From assembly GCF_022179805.1 (NCBI RefSeq), contig NZ_BPUO01000019.1, positions 51,919 through 115,918 of the forward strand: a DNA stretch of 64,000 bases. Reading direction: 5' to 3'. Both the position numbers and the translations under genes were made by a program. Shown piece after piece: positions 50,670-59,881 of the stretch. Within the stretch, counting starts at the first letter, position 1, and every line of letters begins with the position of its first letter. The DNA is from Cupriavidus pauculus. GTDB taxonomy: Bacteria > Pseudomonadota > Gammaproteobacteria > Burkholderiales > Burkholderiaceae. A model generated the notes under the pieces. The model worked only from the letters and a program-made list of their open reading frames with translations, had not been told where the DNA came from and did not search any database.

Positions 50670-51695
50670 TCAGTTCATGACATTTTCGGTAAACCACTTT
50701 CGCCATTCCGCTGTCTTCTCTGCGCGCAGCTTGTTGTCAACCACAATGGCCTTGTCCCACTGCTCCTTCGTTGTGAACACTCCGGGCAGCTTTGCGTCTT
50801 CAGGCGAAACCTTGGCGTCGTCAATGACGGGGCTCGCTTTCTTCAAAGCCACGATCTTCGATTGAACTTCTGGAGACAAGGCGATGTTCATGAACTTGTA
50901 CGCCAAATCAGCCTTGGTAGATCCCTTGGTGATGGCCATGGTATCCACGCCGAGCACAGGGCCTTCCTTTGGTGTGGCCAACTTGATAGGCACGCCCTGG
51001 CTAACCATGTGATACGCGTTGATCGACAAGATGACCTGCACTGGCGTTTCGCCCGAAGCGATCAATTGCTGCGCATTGGCATCATTGGTGTAGAACGCCT
51101 TGAAGTTGGGTCTTAGGGACTTCAGTTTCTCCTGACCTTTCTCCCAGTTGGCCGCGTCGCCGCCAGCCAGCATCGCCGAAACCGCGACCACATGGCTCGG
51201 ATCGAAATCTGGCACGCCAATCTTTCCTTTCAGAGCCGGATTCCAAAGGTCGTTCCAGCTATCGAACTTGATGCTCGGCGGCACCAAATCTGGACGATAG
51301 CCGATGGTATAGACGTACGCCCAGCTACCGATGTGATACGGGCTGATTTTCGCGCGATCCACAAGATGCTTGTAGTTTGGGATCTTGCTCGTATCCAGCT
51401 TCTCGAAGAGATTCCCGTTGACGTAGAGCCAGCCAACGTGAGAAGTCGTGAAGGTAACGTCGCTCTCTGGCTTGGTAGCAAGCTTCGCCTTGTTCAGACG
51501 GTCAATGGTTCCGCCGGTGATGTACTTTACCGGCACGCCGGTTTGCCGCGTGAATTCCTTGCCGATGCTCTCATCGATGAGGTCACGGAAACTCCCCCCC
51601 CAAGTGCTCACCACCAATGCGTCTTGTGCGTGGACTGCCGTACTACCGACCGCTGCGGAGATGGCGAAACATGTCAGAACTTTTCGAAGCTCCAT
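50670..51695 (-). CDS. ABC transporter periplasmic substrate-binding protein (PotD/Fbp-like)
   Basis: 341 residues. Signal peptide MELRKVLTCFAISAAVGSTAVHAQ; the mature chain starts ALVVSTWGGSFRDLIDESIGKEFTRQTGVPVKYITGGT, a pattern of polyamine/opine/ferric-type receptors (SBP_bac_8). AGGAGG precedes the ATG. It heads the minus-strand transport operon and is divergent from the RidA gene. The ligand is unknown; the enzymes nearby suggest an N-containing carboxylic compound. Confidence 0.92.
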   Translation of the reverse strand: MELRKVLTCFAISAAVGSTAVHAQDALVVSTWGGSFRDLIDESIGKEFTRQTGVPVKYITGGTIDRLNKAKLATKPESDVTFTTSHVGWLYVNGNLFEKLDTSKIPNYKHLVDRAKISPYHIGSWAYVYTIGYRPDLVPPSIKFDSWNDLWNPALKGKIGVPDFDPSHVVAVSAMLAGGDAANWEKGQEKLKSLRPNFKAFYTNDANAQQLIASGETPVQVILSINAYHMVSQGVPIKLATPKEGPVLGVDTMAITKGSTKADLAYKFMNIALSPEVQSKIVALKKASPVIDDAKVSPEDAKLPGVFTTKEQWDKAIVVDNKLRAEKTAEWRKWFTENVMN

Positions 51696-52294
51696 TTAAA
51701 CCTCCTATTGAATATCCATCTGTTAAAACTGGCAATTACCTCAAATACGATTTTTAAAAAGCATCTTCCCGACCTAAGGAAGTTTCGGGTCGCATCGGCG
51801 GACTCCTCACGCGTTGCGAATTGGCGCTGGCGACGCGACTAGCAATGTGTACACGGCGTCGTACGGGCCCCGAGGGAATTCCCTAATACGGGGCTTAATC
51901 CCGCAAGTGAATCTCTTCATGTGCCACGCTGGTGCAACGCAACATAACGGCCAACGCTGCGCGTACTGGTTCGGTGCAACACAATAGCCACAACGTCGGT
52001 ATCGACCGCGACGCCATGTCATCCAAGCTCTGAACCAATGATGTAAAAGTCCTACGGCGCGGCCAAGTCGGCTTTTTTGTAGGGGTGCCTCGCATTTTCC
52101 GAGGGGGAGCAAGAGTTGCCACGCCGCCTGGAACAGACTAGCGGCCAGCGGCGGGTCGGTGGTATTCGGAAATTCCTAAACGGTCAGCCGGAAAATAAAA
52201 ATGGTGCTGACGGGCTTCGCGAACGACCATGCGTTCAGGGGAGCAGCATCGCCCCAAACGTCCCGTGTCCAATTGAATCAAGCCGAGATCGATC
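51696..52294. promoter_or_regulatory. 600-bp divergent regulatory region between the ABC receptor and RidA genes
   Basis: No coding frame is convincing. It contains a perfect palindrome AGGGAATTCCCT (51873-51884) and a direct repeat GGTGCAACGCAA (51931) / GGTGCAACACAA (51973), exactly 42 bp apart, about four helical turns. Both could bind the LysR regulator encoded at 53494. The right-hand 150 bases before RidA show no obvious promoter. Confidence 0.45.
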
Positions 52295-52708
52295 ATGAAG
52301 CATACCCGCATCCGCACCTTCAACACGAAAGTTACCTACCCCGAACAGAATCTGAACAACGACCTCTGCCAGGCTGTCGTTGCGCGAGGCAGTACCGTGT
52401 TCTTGCGAGGGCAGATCGGCCAAAATCTCGACACCTCAGAGAGCGTATGCATTGGCGACGTCGCCGGACAAGCCGAGCAGGCTATGTCCAACATTTCCAT
52501 GCTGCTCAAGGAAGCCGGCGGAGAGCTGGAGGACATCTGCAAGATCACGATCTACATCATCGACCCGCGCTACCGTGAGCCGGTGTATCGCGTCGTGGGT
52601 GAATGGCTGAAGGGTGTCTTCCCAGTTTCGACCGGCATCGTCGTATCCGCTCTGGCTCGTCCTGAATGGCTGGTCGAGATTGACGCCACCGCTGTTATCC
52701 CGGACTGA
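52295..52708 (+). CDS. RidA-family (YjgF/YER057c) protein
   Basis: 137 residues, a single RidA domain: VVARGSTVFLRGQIGQNLD (about residues 28-46), AEQAMSNISMLLKEAGGELEDICKITIYIID and the C-terminal FPVSTGIVVSALARPEWLVEIDATAVI. The usual RidA Arg in the last strand motif (PxxxxRxxV) is replaced here by a VSTGIVVSAL stretch, so it may be a deaminase of a different subgroup. RidA proteins hydrolyse reactive enamine/imine intermediates. It is followed six bases later by the DUF1028 gene. Confidence 0.9.
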   Translation: MKHTRIRTFNTKVTYPEQNLNNDLCQAVVARGSTVFLRGQIGQNLDTSESVCIGDVAGQAEQAMSNISMLLKEAGGELEDICKITIYIIDPRYREPVYRVVGEWLKGVFPVSTGIVVSALARPEWLVEIDATAVIPD

Positions 52709-52714
52709 ATCGCC

Positions 52715-53386
52715 ATGACCTTCTCCATCATCGCTCGATGCCCCGCCACCGGGCAGTTTGGCGCTGCAGTCGCGTCCTCGTCACCAGCAGTGGCCTCGCG
52801 TTGCATTCGGGGACGCAAGGGCGTTGGCGCAGCGGCAAGCCAGAACATTACTGACCCAGACCTTGGCCCCCTCGCCCTGGACCTGCTATCCAACGGCCTC
52901 ACGCCTGAACGCGTGCTCGCTGAGCTGCAGAAGCGCCCCAACATCGATTATCGGCAGCTGATGGTCATCGACGCACATAACACACCAGTAGTGTTCACGG
53001 GCGCCAAGGCGCTGGGCACCCTGGCAAGCGTCGTCGGCTCCCATGCCGCTTGCGCAGGCAACATGCTAGCAACGCGTGACGTGCCGCAAGCCATGCTGTC
53101 AGCGTTCGAGGAAACCGAGGGAGTGCTCGCGGAACGGCTAATGCAGGCCATGCTTGCCGGCCAGGCCGCTGGCGGCGAAGAAGGCCCAGTTCACTCCGCA
53201 GGCTTATTGGTGTATGACATGCAGAACTGGCCTGTCGTCGATCTGCGCCTTGACTGGGTCGAAAGCGATCCGGTCGAAGCACTCTATGCGGTCTGGCAAG
53301 TGTATGCGCCGCAACAGAAAGACTATGTCAAGCGGGCACTTGACCCCAGTGCCGCGCCTAGTTTTGGGGTTCCAGGAGATCGCTGA
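52715..53386 (+). CDS. DUF1028 domain protein (Ntn-hydrolase-like)
   Basis: 223 residues matching the DUF1028 family: MTFSIIARCPATGQFGAAVASSSPAVASRC, KGVGAAASQNITDPDLGPLALDLLSNGLTPERVLAEL, HAACAGNML and WPVVDLRLDWVESDPVEALYAVW. The family has an Ntn-hydrolase-like fold and is often next to RidA and peptidase genes, but no reaction is established that I know of. It is in an operon with RidA and, probably, LysR and the M20 hydrolase. Confidence 0.93.
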   Translation: MTFSIIARCPATGQFGAAVASSSPAVASRCIRGRKGVGAAASQNITDPDLGPLALDLLSNGLTPERVLAELQKRPNIDYRQLMVIDAHNTPVVFTGAKALGTLASVVGSHAACAGNMLATRDVPQAMLSAFEETEGVLAERLMQAMLAGQAAGGEEGPVHSAGLLVYDMQNWPVVDLRLDWVESDPVEALYAVWQVYAPQQKDYVKRALDPSAAPSFGVPGDR

Positions 53387-53493
53387 GAGGAGCGACGCAT
53401 TGAACGACAGCGGGAAAGTGCCGACTGGATGTCGGTATCGAAAGGGCATACGTTCCAGTACACTGGACCGGCCCCCTCTTTATCAATCTCGAC

Positions 53494-54483
53494 ATGCTCA
53501 ATCGCATTTCCCTACGTCAGATGGAGTATTTCGTCGCAACGGCGAAGCATGGCAGCATCGCCGCTGCGTCGGCGAAAATCCACATCTCCTCGCCCTCGAT
53601 TTCCGCGGCCATCGCACATATCGAGGCCGAACTTGGCGCGCAGCTTTTCGTTCGCCATCCCTCCAAAGGAATTGGTCTGACCACCATTGGTACGTTAGTC
53701 CTGCAACATTGCGAGGACATGCTCGGACGGTCGACCCAACTCTATGAGATCGCGTCGGATTCGAGTGATGTCATCCAAGGCACTTTACGAGTGGGCATCT
53801 TTCAGTCACTCACAGCCATGATTGCGCCCGAGATCATCTTTGGCTTTGCACGTGCCTTCAAGAAAGTCGACGTGCAGATGGTCGAGGGCAACCAGGAGGT
53901 CTTGATGAACAAGCTCCATGCGTTAGAGCTCGACATGGCTATAACTTACGACTTACGCCTGGAAGATGACATCCAGTTCGAGAGCCTTGCGACGTTGCCT
54001 CCGTATGTCCTGGTGAGCGAGGTCCACCCCTTGGCACAGCAAAAAATCGTTTCCTTCGAAGAACTGGCGCCCGAACCTTACGTGTTGCTCGATATGCCGA
54101 TGAGCCGCGACTACTTCGCCTCGCTGTTTGAGAAGGCTGGTGTGACACCGAACATCGCAGCACGTTCGCAGTCCACTGACGTGGTCCGTTCCTTGGTTGC
54201 AAACGGCATCGGCTACGCGTTTTTCAACATTCGCCCGAAGTCTGATCAGTCGCTTGATGGGAAACGAACGGCGCGTGTCCGCCTTGCGGGCACACATCGC
54301 CCAATGCTTCTCGGGCTGGCAACTTACAAGCCGATGAAGCAATCCAGATTGACAAGAATCTTCATGGAGCGCTGTCGCTCCTATATCTCCGATCAGTACA
54401 TACCCGGAATGAGCGCCCCCAGCTTCTTCGACCCCCATATGGCGGACACTCCCCATCAAAGTCAGGAAGCATCTGCTTCGTAG
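53494..54483 (+). CDS. LysR-family transcriptional regulator
   Basis: A 329-residue LTTR. HTH in residues 7-62 (LRQMEYFVATAKHGSIAAASAKIHISSPSISAAIAHIEAELG); the effector domain follows. It lies inside the catabolic block, transcribed with RidA and DUF1028, so it probably regulates the ABC transporter and the catabolic genes. It is longer than the usual 300 residues because of a C-terminal tail (FDPHMADTPHQSQEASAS). Confidence 0.93.
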   Translation: MLNRISLRQMEYFVATAKHGSIAAASAKIHISSPSISAAIAHIEAELGAQLFVRHPSKGIGLTTIGTLVLQHCEDMLGRSTQLYEIASDSSDVIQGTLRVGIFQSLTAMIAPEIIFGFARAFKKVDVQMVEGNQEVLMNKLHALELDMAITYDLRLEDDIQFESLATLPPYVLVSEVHPLAQQKIVSFEELAPEPYVLLDMPMSRDYFASLFEKAGVTPNIAARSQSTDVVRSLVANGIGYAFFNIRPKSDQSLDGKRTARVRLAGTHRPMLLGLATYKPMKQSRLTRIFMERCRSYISDQYIPGMSAPSFFDPHMADTPHQSQEASAS

Positions 54484-54524
54484 ATAAATCCGTAGGCGGA
54501 AAAACGCCATCGAAAAGGACGGAG

Positions 54525-55700
54525 ATGGATCATCGAACCCCCTCCCCAAGCGTCACCTTACTGGAGGCACTCATTGCTTTCCCCTCGGTCTCTCTCACGC
54601 CAAACATCGCGCTGATCCGCAAAGTTCAGGAGATCCTAGCGAACGCCGGTATCGCTTCGACACTCGCACCTGATCCGCAAGATCCCAGTCGATCCAATTT
54701 GTTTGCGACTATCGGTCCGGCCGGCGTTCCCGGGGTTCTGCTCTCAGGTCACACCGATGTCGTACCGGTGGAAGGCCAGCCGTGGACTTCGCCCCCTTTT
54801 GAGGCAACCCACCGCGACGGTCGCATCTACGGACGCGGCACAGCTGATATGAAAGGCTTTGTCGCCTGCGCTGTCACAGCCATGGTGGCAGCTGCTCGGC
54901 GACCGCTCCAGCGTCCCTTGCAGTTGGCACTGTCTTTCGATGAGGAAATCGGCTGCGTTGGTGTACGCCATCTGCTTCGCCGTCTGGAGAACAGCTTACC
55001 AGCACCCTATCTGTGCATCGTCGGCGAGCCGACTCTGATGCGGATCGGCACCGGTCACAAGGGCAAGGCCGCCTACCGGGCGATATGCTGCGGCCAGGCG
55101 GGCCACTCAGGTTTGGCGCCTAGATTCTTCAACGCCATTCATATGGCCAGCGATCTGGTCGCATCACTACGGGACGTTCAGCGTGAATTGGCCGAGACCG
55201 GTCCACGTGATGACGGCTATGGCGTACCCTACAGCACGGTTCACGCCGGCGTAATCCAAGGGGGCCGTGCGTTGAATATCGTGCCTAGTGAATGTGAAGT
55301 CAGGTTCGAAATTCGTAACGTCTCGGACGATAGCCCCAAAATAATCCTGAAACGCATACTGGAGCGTCTAGAGGAGCGGGTAAACAATGAGGCGATGAAT
55401 CCGGAGGCACCCTTGCCGGAGATCCAGATGACCAACAGTTACCCAAGCCTGAACACCTCCGAGAATTCATCTGGAGTCAAGCTCCTCGCCTCACTACTCC
55501 CTCCAGGCACTCCCTGCGCCAAAGTCGACTATGGCAGCGAGGGCGGATTGTTCCAGCAAAGCTGGAACGAAACGCCCGTGTTGATCTGCGGACCAGGAAG
55601 CATTGAAGTCGCTCACAAGGCCGACGAGTATGTGGATATCGCGCAGATCGAAGCGTGCGACCGCATGCTGGCAGGTCTCATCGATTTTCTCTGTGAATGA
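54525..55700 (+). CDS. M20-family metallo-amidohydrolase (ArgE/DapE-like)
   Basis: 391 residues. The M20 zinc motifs are present: LLSGHTDVVPVEG (about residue 73), GRIYGRGTADMKGF with the bridging Asp, FDEEIGCVGVRHLL with the catalytic Glu pair, and the dimerisation domain beginning AGHSG. It follows the acetylornithine deacetylase type (GVKLLASLLPPGTPCAKVDYGSEGGLFQQ near the C-terminus). It removes an acyl or similar group from an amino-acid-like substrate. AAGGACGG precedes the ATG. Confidence 0.93.
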   Translation: MDHRTPSPSVTLLEALIAFPSVSLTPNIALIRKVQEILANAGIASTLAPDPQDPSRSNLFATIGPAGVPGVLLSGHTDVVPVEGQPWTSPPFEATHRDGRIYGRGTADMKGFVACAVTAMVAAARRPLQRPLQLALSFDEEIGCVGVRHLLRRLENSLPAPYLCIVGEPTLMRIGTGHKGKAAYRAICCGQAGHSGLAPRFFNAIHMASDLVASLRDVQRELAETGPRDDGYGVPYSTVHAGVIQGGRALNIVPSECEVRFEIRNVSDDSPKIILKRILERLEERVNNEAMNPEAPLPEIQMTNSYPSLNTSENSSGVKLLASLLPPGTPCAKVDYGSEGGLFQQSWNETPVLICGPGSIEVAHKADEYVDIAQIEACDRMLAGLIDFLCE

Positions 55701-55738
55701 ATCCGGGCTACCTAGTCAACGCCCGAACTGCACCGAAA

Positions 55739-55761
55739 AGACGCTATCTCGCATAGCGTCT
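55739..55761. terminator. Bidirectional hairpin between convergent genes
   Basis: AGACGCTAT-CTCGC-ATAGCGTCT, a perfect 9-bp stem, between the M20 gene stop (55700) and the stop of the FMN oxidase on the other strand (55763). Confidence 0.6.
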
Positions 55762-55762
55762 G

Positions 55763-56905
55763 TCACTTCGACAGCAATATGCTGCGATCCACCGTTTGTA
55801 TATCGGTCTTCCCGCAGAACGCCATGGAGAGATCGAGTTCGTTGTGAATGATGTTCAGGGCCGTGGTGACACCCCGTTCACCTAAGGCGCCCAGGCCATA
55901 CATCATCGCGCGGCCAATATACGTGCCCCGCGCACCAAGCGCGACTGCTTTGAGCACATCTTGCCCCGAGCGGATACCGCCATCCATGTGGACTTCCACC
56001 CGACTCCCAACGGCATCCACGATGCGCGGTAACGTGGAAATCGATGACGCCGCGCCGTCCAATTGTCGGCCGCCGTGGTTTGACACGATGACGGCATCGG
56101 CACCGCTTTCCACCGCAAGTCGCGCATCCTCGGGATCTTGGATTCCCTTTACAATCAGCTTCCCTCCCCATCTCTGCTTGATCCATTCGACATCCTGCCA
56201 GGACAAGCGCGGATCGAACTGCTCCTGAGTCCACTCCACCAGCGATCCAATATTGTCGACACCTTTAGCGTGTCCGAGGATATTGCCGAACTGACGGTGT
56301 TTGGTTGCCAGCATGCCCATGCACCACCGCGGCTTGCTCGCCATATTCAGAAGGTTGCGCACGGTCGGCTTAGGCGGCGTGGACAGGCCGTTCTTCTTGT
56401 CCTTGTGCCGTTGGCCGAAGACCTGTAGGTCCATCGTGATCACGAGCGCTGAGCAGTTGGCAGTCTTGGCGCGGTCAATCAGGTTTGCGACGAACTCTCT
56501 GTCGCGCAGCACGTACAGTTGGAACCAGAACGGATGGCGGCCCGTTGCTTCTGCCACTGCCTCTAGCGAGCAGATACTCATCGTGGACAAAGTAAATGGG
56601 ATGCCGTGCTGCTTGGCCGCGCGCGCGGCCAATATCTCTCCATCAGCGTGCTGCATGCCCGTCAATCCGGTCGGCGCGATCGCGACCGGCATACTGACCG
56701 ACTGGCCCACCATCGTGCTGGCCGTGCTGCGTCTAGTGATGTCGACTGCCACACGCTGGCGGAACTCTATGCGTTGAAAGTCCGCCTCATTGGCACGATA
56801 CGTGTATTCGGTCCACGACCCGCCGTCAACATAGTCGTAGAACATACGCGGTACGCGCTTTTTCGCCAGGATGCGCAGGTCTTCAATGCACGTCATCTCG
56901 CCCAT
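55763..56905 (-). CDS. FMN-dependent alpha-hydroxy-acid oxidase/dehydrogenase (LldD/glycolate oxidase family)
   Basis: 380 residues from the ATG at 56905 (GGGGGA upstream); the frame opens at 56980. The TIM-barrel FMN motifs are intact: VPRMFYDYVDGGSWTEYTYR, FWFQLYVLRDREF, the catalytic VSNHGGRQLDG (His-Gly-Gly-Arg) and MDGGIRSGQDVLKAVALGA. It oxidises an L-2-hydroxy acid to the 2-keto acid. A terminator-like hairpin (56931-56954) lies in its leader, just downstream of the flavin monooxygenase gene. Confidence 0.94.
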   Translation of the reverse strand: MGEMTCIEDLRILAKKRVPRMFYDYVDGGSWTEYTYRANEADFQRIEFRQRVAVDITRRSTASTMVGQSVSMPVAIAPTGLTGMQHADGEILAARAAKQHGIPFTLSTMSICSLEAVAEATGRHPFWFQLYVLRDREFVANLIDRAKTANCSALVITMDLQVFGQRHKDKKNGLSTPPKPTVRNLLNMASKPRWCMGMLATKHRQFGNILGHAKGVDNIGSLVEWTQEQFDPRLSWQDVEWIKQRWGGKLIVKGIQDPEDARLAVESGADAVIVSNHGGRQLDGAASSISTLPRIVDAVGSRVEVHMDGGIRSGQDVLKAVALGARGTYIGRAMMYGLGALGERGVTTALNIIHNELDLSMAFCGKTDIQTVDRSILLSK

Positions 56906-56930
56906 AGAAATTCCCCCGATAGAAGAAAAA

Positions 56931-56954
56931 GAGCTGCCCGCGATCAGGCAGCTC
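56931..56954 (-). terminator. Rho-independent terminator or attenuator ahead of the hydroxy-acid oxidase gene
   Basis: On the minus strand: GAGCTGCC, 8-base loop, GGCAGCTC, then TTTTTCTTCT. It sits 52 bases after the flavin monooxygenase stop and 26 bases before the next start codon, inside the leader of the hydroxy-acid oxidase gene. Confidence 0.75.
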
Positions 56955-57005
56955 GTCCAAGAGTTCACTACGGATGACAATCACCATACTGCCTTACCGG
57001 CAGCG

Positions 57006-58259
57006 TCATGAGCGCTCGTAGGTCATGTAACCGTTCTGGAGGACGATGTGGTCAGCGATGTACTTGGCATCGTGCCAAACACCGTAAATAAACGAGGACG
57101 CTCGATTGACTAAGTTCGGAAGGCCGAGGAAGTAGACACCACTTTCCGCGGAGATTCCGCGCTTGTGGAAAGGATCACCCTTTTCGTCAAACGCGTTCTT
57201 CACGTTGAGCCAGTTGAAATTGAACTTGAAGCCCGTGGCCCAGAGGATCGACGTGATGCCAGCTTCAGCCAAATTGAGGCTGAGAATGGGATTCTTGAGG
57301 CAATCCGGATCCGACAGCAACTCCCAGGCGTCGGGTTCTGGGGGAAAGGCAAGCCCGTTCTCTTCGATATAGGCATCCGCTTCGCGTAGCACGTCAAAGT
57401 AGGCGCGGTCGCCCTCGGCGATGTTCTCTGGAAGGCCTGGCTCGAAGCTCATAACCCCATTCTCGTAGGATTGGGTCAGACCGACCAATTTGATGCCCGA
57501 ATGCGCCAGACGGCGGAAGTCAACGGTCTTCCCCCCCTCATATCCGCTCACGGCGAAGGCGACGTGTGCCTTCTTCGGTCGGATTTTCACTTCATCCCAC
57601 AGACCGAGCGCGCCGAGCCACCAGCAGTAGTCACGGCCCCGGTACGCGCGCGGCGGACGGTAATGCTCGCCGACTGAGAGATAAACCGTCTTGCCTGCCT
57701 GGCGCAACTCTTCTGCAATCTGTGAGCCGGAAGCGCCGGCGCCCACCACGAGCACTCCGCCTTCCGCCAGTTGACCTGGATTCTTGTAGCCGGAGGAATG
57801 AAGTTGCTGGATCTTCTCGCTATCAGGCACGATTTTCGGATAGGCGGGTGTCTGAAACGGGCCGGTTGCCGCAACAACGTTCTGGGCCTCAAATACGCCG
57901 TCTGATGTCGTAATCATGAAGCCGGGCCGTCCCTGGTGCCGTTCCACCTTCCTGACTTCTACCCCCGTCCGGACGGGAGCCTTCAGCATCGCAGCGTAAG
58001 CCTCGAAATACTGGGCCATACGCTCTTTTGAAGGAAAGGTTTCTGGGGAAATCCCCTCGAACTTCATCCCGGGGAAACGGTCATGCCACGCTGGCCCATT
58101 CGCGACCAGAGAATCCCAGCGCTCCGAGCGCCAGCGCTCTGCGATACGACTTCGCTCCAGCACAACGTGCTGCACGCCCATCTGCGCTAGATGTTCACTC
58201 ATCGCGATGCCTGCCTGGCCAGCACCGACCACCACCGTGTTGAATTTTTCAACTGACAT
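57006..58259 (-). CDS. Flavin-containing NAD(P)/FAD monooxygenase-like protein (CzcO/YUCCA type)
   Basis: 417 residues. The FAD motif GAGQAGIAMSEHLAQMG (about residues 13-29) and the NADPH motif GAGASGSQIAEELRQAG (about 173-189) are present, with VAATGPFQTPAYPKI in between and ILWATGFKFNFNWL near the C-terminus. The canonical Baeyer-Villiger fingerprint FxGxxxHxxxW is not seen, so N- or S-oxidation or another hydroxylation is possible. It belongs to the catabolic block, upstream of the hydroxy-acid oxidase on the minus strand. Confidence 0.9.
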   Translation of the reverse strand: MSVEKFNTVVVGAGQAGIAMSEHLAQMGVQHVVLERSRIAERWRSERWDSLVANGPAWHDRFPGMKFEGISPETFPSKERMAQYFEAYAAMLKAPVRTGVEVRKVERHQGRPGFMITTSDGVFEAQNVVAATGPFQTPAYPKIVPDSEKIQQLHSSGYKNPGQLAEGGVLVVGAGASGSQIAEELRQAGKTVYLSVGEHYRPPRAYRGRDYCWWLGALGLWDEVKIRPKKAHVAFAVSGYEGGKTVDFRRLAHSGIKLVGLTQSYENGVMSFEPGLPENIAEGDRAYFDVLREADAYIEENGLAFPPEPDAWELLSDPDCLKNPILSLNLAEAGITSILWATGFKFNFNWLNVKNAFDEKGDPFHKRGISAESGVYFLGLPNLVNRASSFIYGVWHDAKYIADHIVLQNGYMTYERS

Positions 58260-58657
58260 TTGATTTCCCTAAGAATAGTCGCCCGGTCAGTCGCACCGGC
58301 ACGGACACATCGACAGTCAGGCGTTACTCGCGCCGTTGAGACATCACTCATCGATGGAGTCAGTTTGATAAAGGCACCGACATTTGAGAATCACGTTTTT
58401 CAGACTCATGACTTAGGAAAAAGTAAAGATCCGACCAAAAGGCGCCCAGCCATCCTTCCGTGCCATGCACCACAATGTCTCTCTACACGCGCCGCGCGCT
58501 CGGCGAAAGCCTTTAGTTTTTTCCGAGGGACATCATCGGTTTCTGCAAAGACTCGATCCAAGTGGTTTGCCTTATTCTGAATGTCAGTACCAGCACGGCC
58601 TCGATGCCATGAGGCCAACGCTTGGAGCTCGGCATACTTCTCACTCTCCGCACAACT
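58260..58657. promoter_or_regulatory. 400-bp divergent region between the flavin monooxygenase and ABC ATPase genes
   Basis: No convincing gene; the reading frame at 58406-59299 minus is a shadow of the ATPase gene. The segment 58360-58440 is AT-richer and probably holds the promoters of both flanking genes. I see no clear dyad. Confidence 0.35.
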
Positions 58658-59821
58658 ATGAACGTAGCCAACGCAGCGCCTGTCGTGCAGTCCCATCACG
58701 TACAGCCACACCTTGTACAGCCCCCCACTGCAGTGAGCCTGGAACGGGTGGTCAAGAAGTATCACGATCATGTCGTGCTGCACGAGCTCTCGCTGAAGAT
58801 ACAATCCGGTGAGTTCCTTACCCTGCTGGGTCCATCCGGCTGCGGAAAAACCACGCTCCTCAACCTTATCGCCGGCTTTGCCGAAGCCGATACCGGTGAG
58901 ATATTCATCAATGGCCTGCCGGTGACGTCCGAGCCCCCGCACAAGCGGCAGATCGGCATCGTCTTTCAGAATTACGCGCTCTTTCCCCACATGACTGTCG
59001 AGCGCAACATTGGCTACGGCTTGCGGATGAGAGGTGTTGGCAAGGACGAAATCGCACAGCGTGTAAATCAAGCGATGGAGTTGGTGAAGCTCCATGGCCT
59101 TGGGCACCGCAAGCCGCGAGAACTCTCGGGCGGTCAGCAGCAGCGCGTGGCACTTGCACGAGCGCTCGTGATTCAGCCGAAAGTGCTTTTGCTCGATGAG
59201 CCCTTCTCGGCTCTGGACAAGAACCTGCGTGGCTCGATGCAGGTGGAAATTCGGGAAATCCAGCGCCGCCTGGGCTTGACCACCGTATTCGTGACGCACG
59301 ACCAGGGCGAGGCGCTGGCCATGTCAGACCGGATCGCCGTGATGTCGAACGGCGTCATCAAGCAGATCGCGCCGCCGGCCGAGCTATATCAGAACCCGCA
59401 AGACCCGTTTGTGGCATCGTTCCTGGGGGACGTCAACATCCTGCCAGGGCACTTCCACGGACAAACGGCAACGGATGTGCAACTGCGTCTGGGGTCTGGG
59501 CTGATCAGCTTTCCACATGCTCGCCTCGCTGACACATCGCATGACGGTGAAAGGCTGGACGTGTACGTACGCCCGGAACACATCAGGCTTGAGAATCTGC
59601 ATCCCGGATCGGTGTTAAGCGGCACGGTTATCCACCACGTCTATCAAGGCGACCACATCAATACGTACGTCGATGTCGACATTCCAACGACTGCACGTCA
59701 GATCGTCACAGTGCGCAGTGCCGGCCTGAAAGCCATACAGCAATGGCCCATCGGCTCGGTCGCTGGACTGGCAATACCTGATGAGGGTGTCAGCATTTTT
59801 AGCCCGCAGAAGCGCGCGTAA
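58658..59821 (+). CDS. ABC transporter ATP-binding protein (PotA-like)
   Basis: About 387 residues from the ATG at 58658; an earlier in-frame start exists at 58622 and neither has a good ribosome-binding site. Walker A GPSGCGKTT, Q-loop VFQNYALFPHMT, signature LSGGQQQRVALARAL, Walker B VLLLDEPFSALD and H-switch FVTHDQ are all intact; a C-terminal TOBE-type domain follows. It should energise the PotBC/PotD-like system encoded on the other strand at 48.9-51.7 kb, from which it is separated by about 7 kb. Confidence 0.94.
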   Translation: MNVANAAPVVQSHHVQPHLVQPPTAVSLERVVKKYHDHVVLHELSLKIQSGEFLTLLGPSGCGKTTLLNLIAGFAEADTGEIFINGLPVTSEPPHKRQIGIVFQNYALFPHMTVERNIGYGLRMRGVGKDEIAQRVNQAMELVKLHGLGHRKPRELSGGQQQRVALARALVIQPKVLLLDEPFSALDKNLRGSMQVEIREIQRRLGLTTVFVTHDQGEALAMSDRIAVMSNGVIKQIAPPAELYQNPQDPFVASFLGDVNILPGHFHGQTATDVQLRLGSGLISFPHARLADTSHDGERLDVYVRPEHIRLENLHPGSVLSGTVIHHVYQGDHINTYVDVDIPTTARQIVTVRSAGLKAIQQWPIGSVAGLAIPDEGVSIFSPQKRA

Positions 59822-59881
59822 CAAAAAAAGGCAAGATCGACCCAGAAGGCACACGACAACTCGGCCTGAGAGAACCTACAA

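Noticed and set aside
58406..59299. 297-codon open frame on the minus strand
   Set aside because: Shadow of the ABC ATPase gene with complete Walker and signature motifs.
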